Shown here in pieces: positions 63,501 to 64,000 of a stretch of 64,000 bases of DNA. The DNA lies in the NCBI RefSeq assembly GCF_003073045.1, contig NC_037594.1, positions 22,574,927 to 22,638,926 of the forward strand. Direction: 5' to 3'. The first letter of the stretch is position 1, and each line of letters begins with the position of its first letter. Below the pieces are notes generated by a model, which was given only the letters and a program-made list of their open reading frames with translations, searched no databases and was not told where the DNA came from. The stretch comes from Pomacea canaliculata. Lineage: Eukaryota > Mollusca > Gastropoda > Architaenioglossa > Ampullariidae. The translations under genes and the position numbers were made by a program.

Positions 63501-63626
63501 TAAGATAGGAAACAGAATAGAAGAGAAAAGTGATTGAAACTTGCATAAAGTCTTTAAACACAGTGAGCAAATCTCTTGTCTGGAACTCTGCAGGAAAGTC
63601 GCTTATTTCAATGACATGGCCATATG
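60476..63626 (-). CDS. R3HCC1L: R3HCC1/R3HCC1L-family protein, 3' half (5' part outside window)
   Basis: Five minus-strand exons: 63545-63626, 63087-63157, 62842-62937, 62069-62209 and 60476-60555 (stop TGA 60476-60478). Reads in order YGHVIEISDFPAEFQTRDLL, SRGFDIKWVDDTHALGVFA, AREALNMVHPLMKFHPLSEA, RPETTVAAARRLVTGALGM, and a charged end with KDDMWDGVV. FDIKWVDDTHALG and ARRLV-GALG are the hallmarks of the RRM-like and C-terminal part of human R3HCC1 and R3HCC1L; the R3H domain itself would lie beyond the right edge. R3HCC1L is reported to contact the exon junction complex, R3HCC1 is little studied; I cannot decide between them. The first junction uses a GC donor (GCAAGT at 63544-63539), which alone restores frame (M-S-R-G-F). 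Convergent with DUSP11. Confidence 0.85.
60556..62068. other. Large intron of the R3H gene
   Basis: 1.5 kb between the last two exons. No exon, inverted-repeat element or LINE block was recognised; a short TA-repeat lies near 61982-61994. Confidence 0.4.
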
Positions 63627-64000
63627 CTGCAACATAAATGATAAAAGATTGAAAGAATAGATAGCATTAAGTTGTTATCTAAACAGTAATTATGTGTTTT
63701 CAGTCTCACACATGTGCTCTTGACATCAAGTAATGTCTGTAGTAGTTTGTTTTAATTTTTTTTTTTTTGTATATATTATTATTGAAAACAGAATTATACC
63801 TACTTCACTTTTTCATTCAGGATTAACAAATAGTAAATACGATTAAGATAACAAAGCCAATGAAACTGCCTAGGGTGCACATTATGAGGTTCATCTATTA
63901 AATTTATGTGTGATAATATTTCACTAGCAGTGGCAATGCAATTTATTTAAGTTCAGTTTTAAGTAATGGAAGGTGTCCTTTGCAGTGAGATAAAAAAATC
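63627..64000. other. Intron of the R3H gene to the window edge
   Basis: AT-rich sequence upstream of the first visible R3H-gene exon. I could not place another exon with confidence before the edge. Confidence 0.4.

Overview
The window is animal nuclear DNA: AT-rich, with many short exons bounded by GT-AG introns, and relics of hAT-type DNA transposons and non-LTR retrotransposons. Protein similarity to human orthologues, plus the style of the repeats, suggests a lophotrochozoan, most likely a gastropod mollusc. That placement is inference; nothing here names a species.

Five protein genes can be read. (1) The 3' end of DDX42, a U2 snRNP-associated DEAD-box helicase, lies on + at 1-2307 and is cut by the window edge. 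(2) SNRNP200/Brr2, the U5 snRNP helicase, fills 3973-42010 on -. I reconstructed 46 coding exons and about 2143 residues, from the start codon to the stop. (3) A DEK_C plus SWIB-domain protein of the UAF30 type starts 246 bp away on + (42257-48790, 10 exons, 284 residues). (4) DUSP11, an RNA 5'-phosphatase, is on + at 52468-56798 (10 exons, 378 residues). (5) The 3' half of an R3HCC1/R3HCC1L-family gene is on - at 60476-63626 and runs off the right edge. DDX42 and SNRNP200 converge, as do DUSP11 and the R3H gene. SNRNP200 and the SWIB gene are divergent and probably share a promoter.

At least three of the five genes act in nuclear RNA metabolism (U2 helicase, U5 helicase, RNA 5'-phosphatase); the R3H protein is probably RNA-linked and the SWIB protein chromatin-linked. 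No joint operation is implied beyond that theme.

The space between exons is rich in mobile DNA. The 7.4-kb SNRNP200 intron 29 holds a 4.27-kb degraded hAT-like transposon (16984-21256, 13-bp inverted termini), a LINE relic, and four direct copies of an unnamed ~140-bp repeat. Other introns and intergenic DNA hold hAT-type MITEs (one with a perfect 8-bp target duplication), a two-copy MITE family, a two-copy family ending in a conserved hairpin, a pogo/Tigger-like element, and at least seven LINE fragments.

I did not find an entirely new system. The most useful oddities are the hAT element with its subterminal arrays and 5-bp flanking repeat, the four-copy repeat with a splice-site-like core, an unexplained 2-base frame gap at one SNRNP200 exon junction, a GC-AG intron in the R3H gene, and the DUSP11 last-exon acceptor. 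No tRNA, rRNA or CRISPR array was seen.
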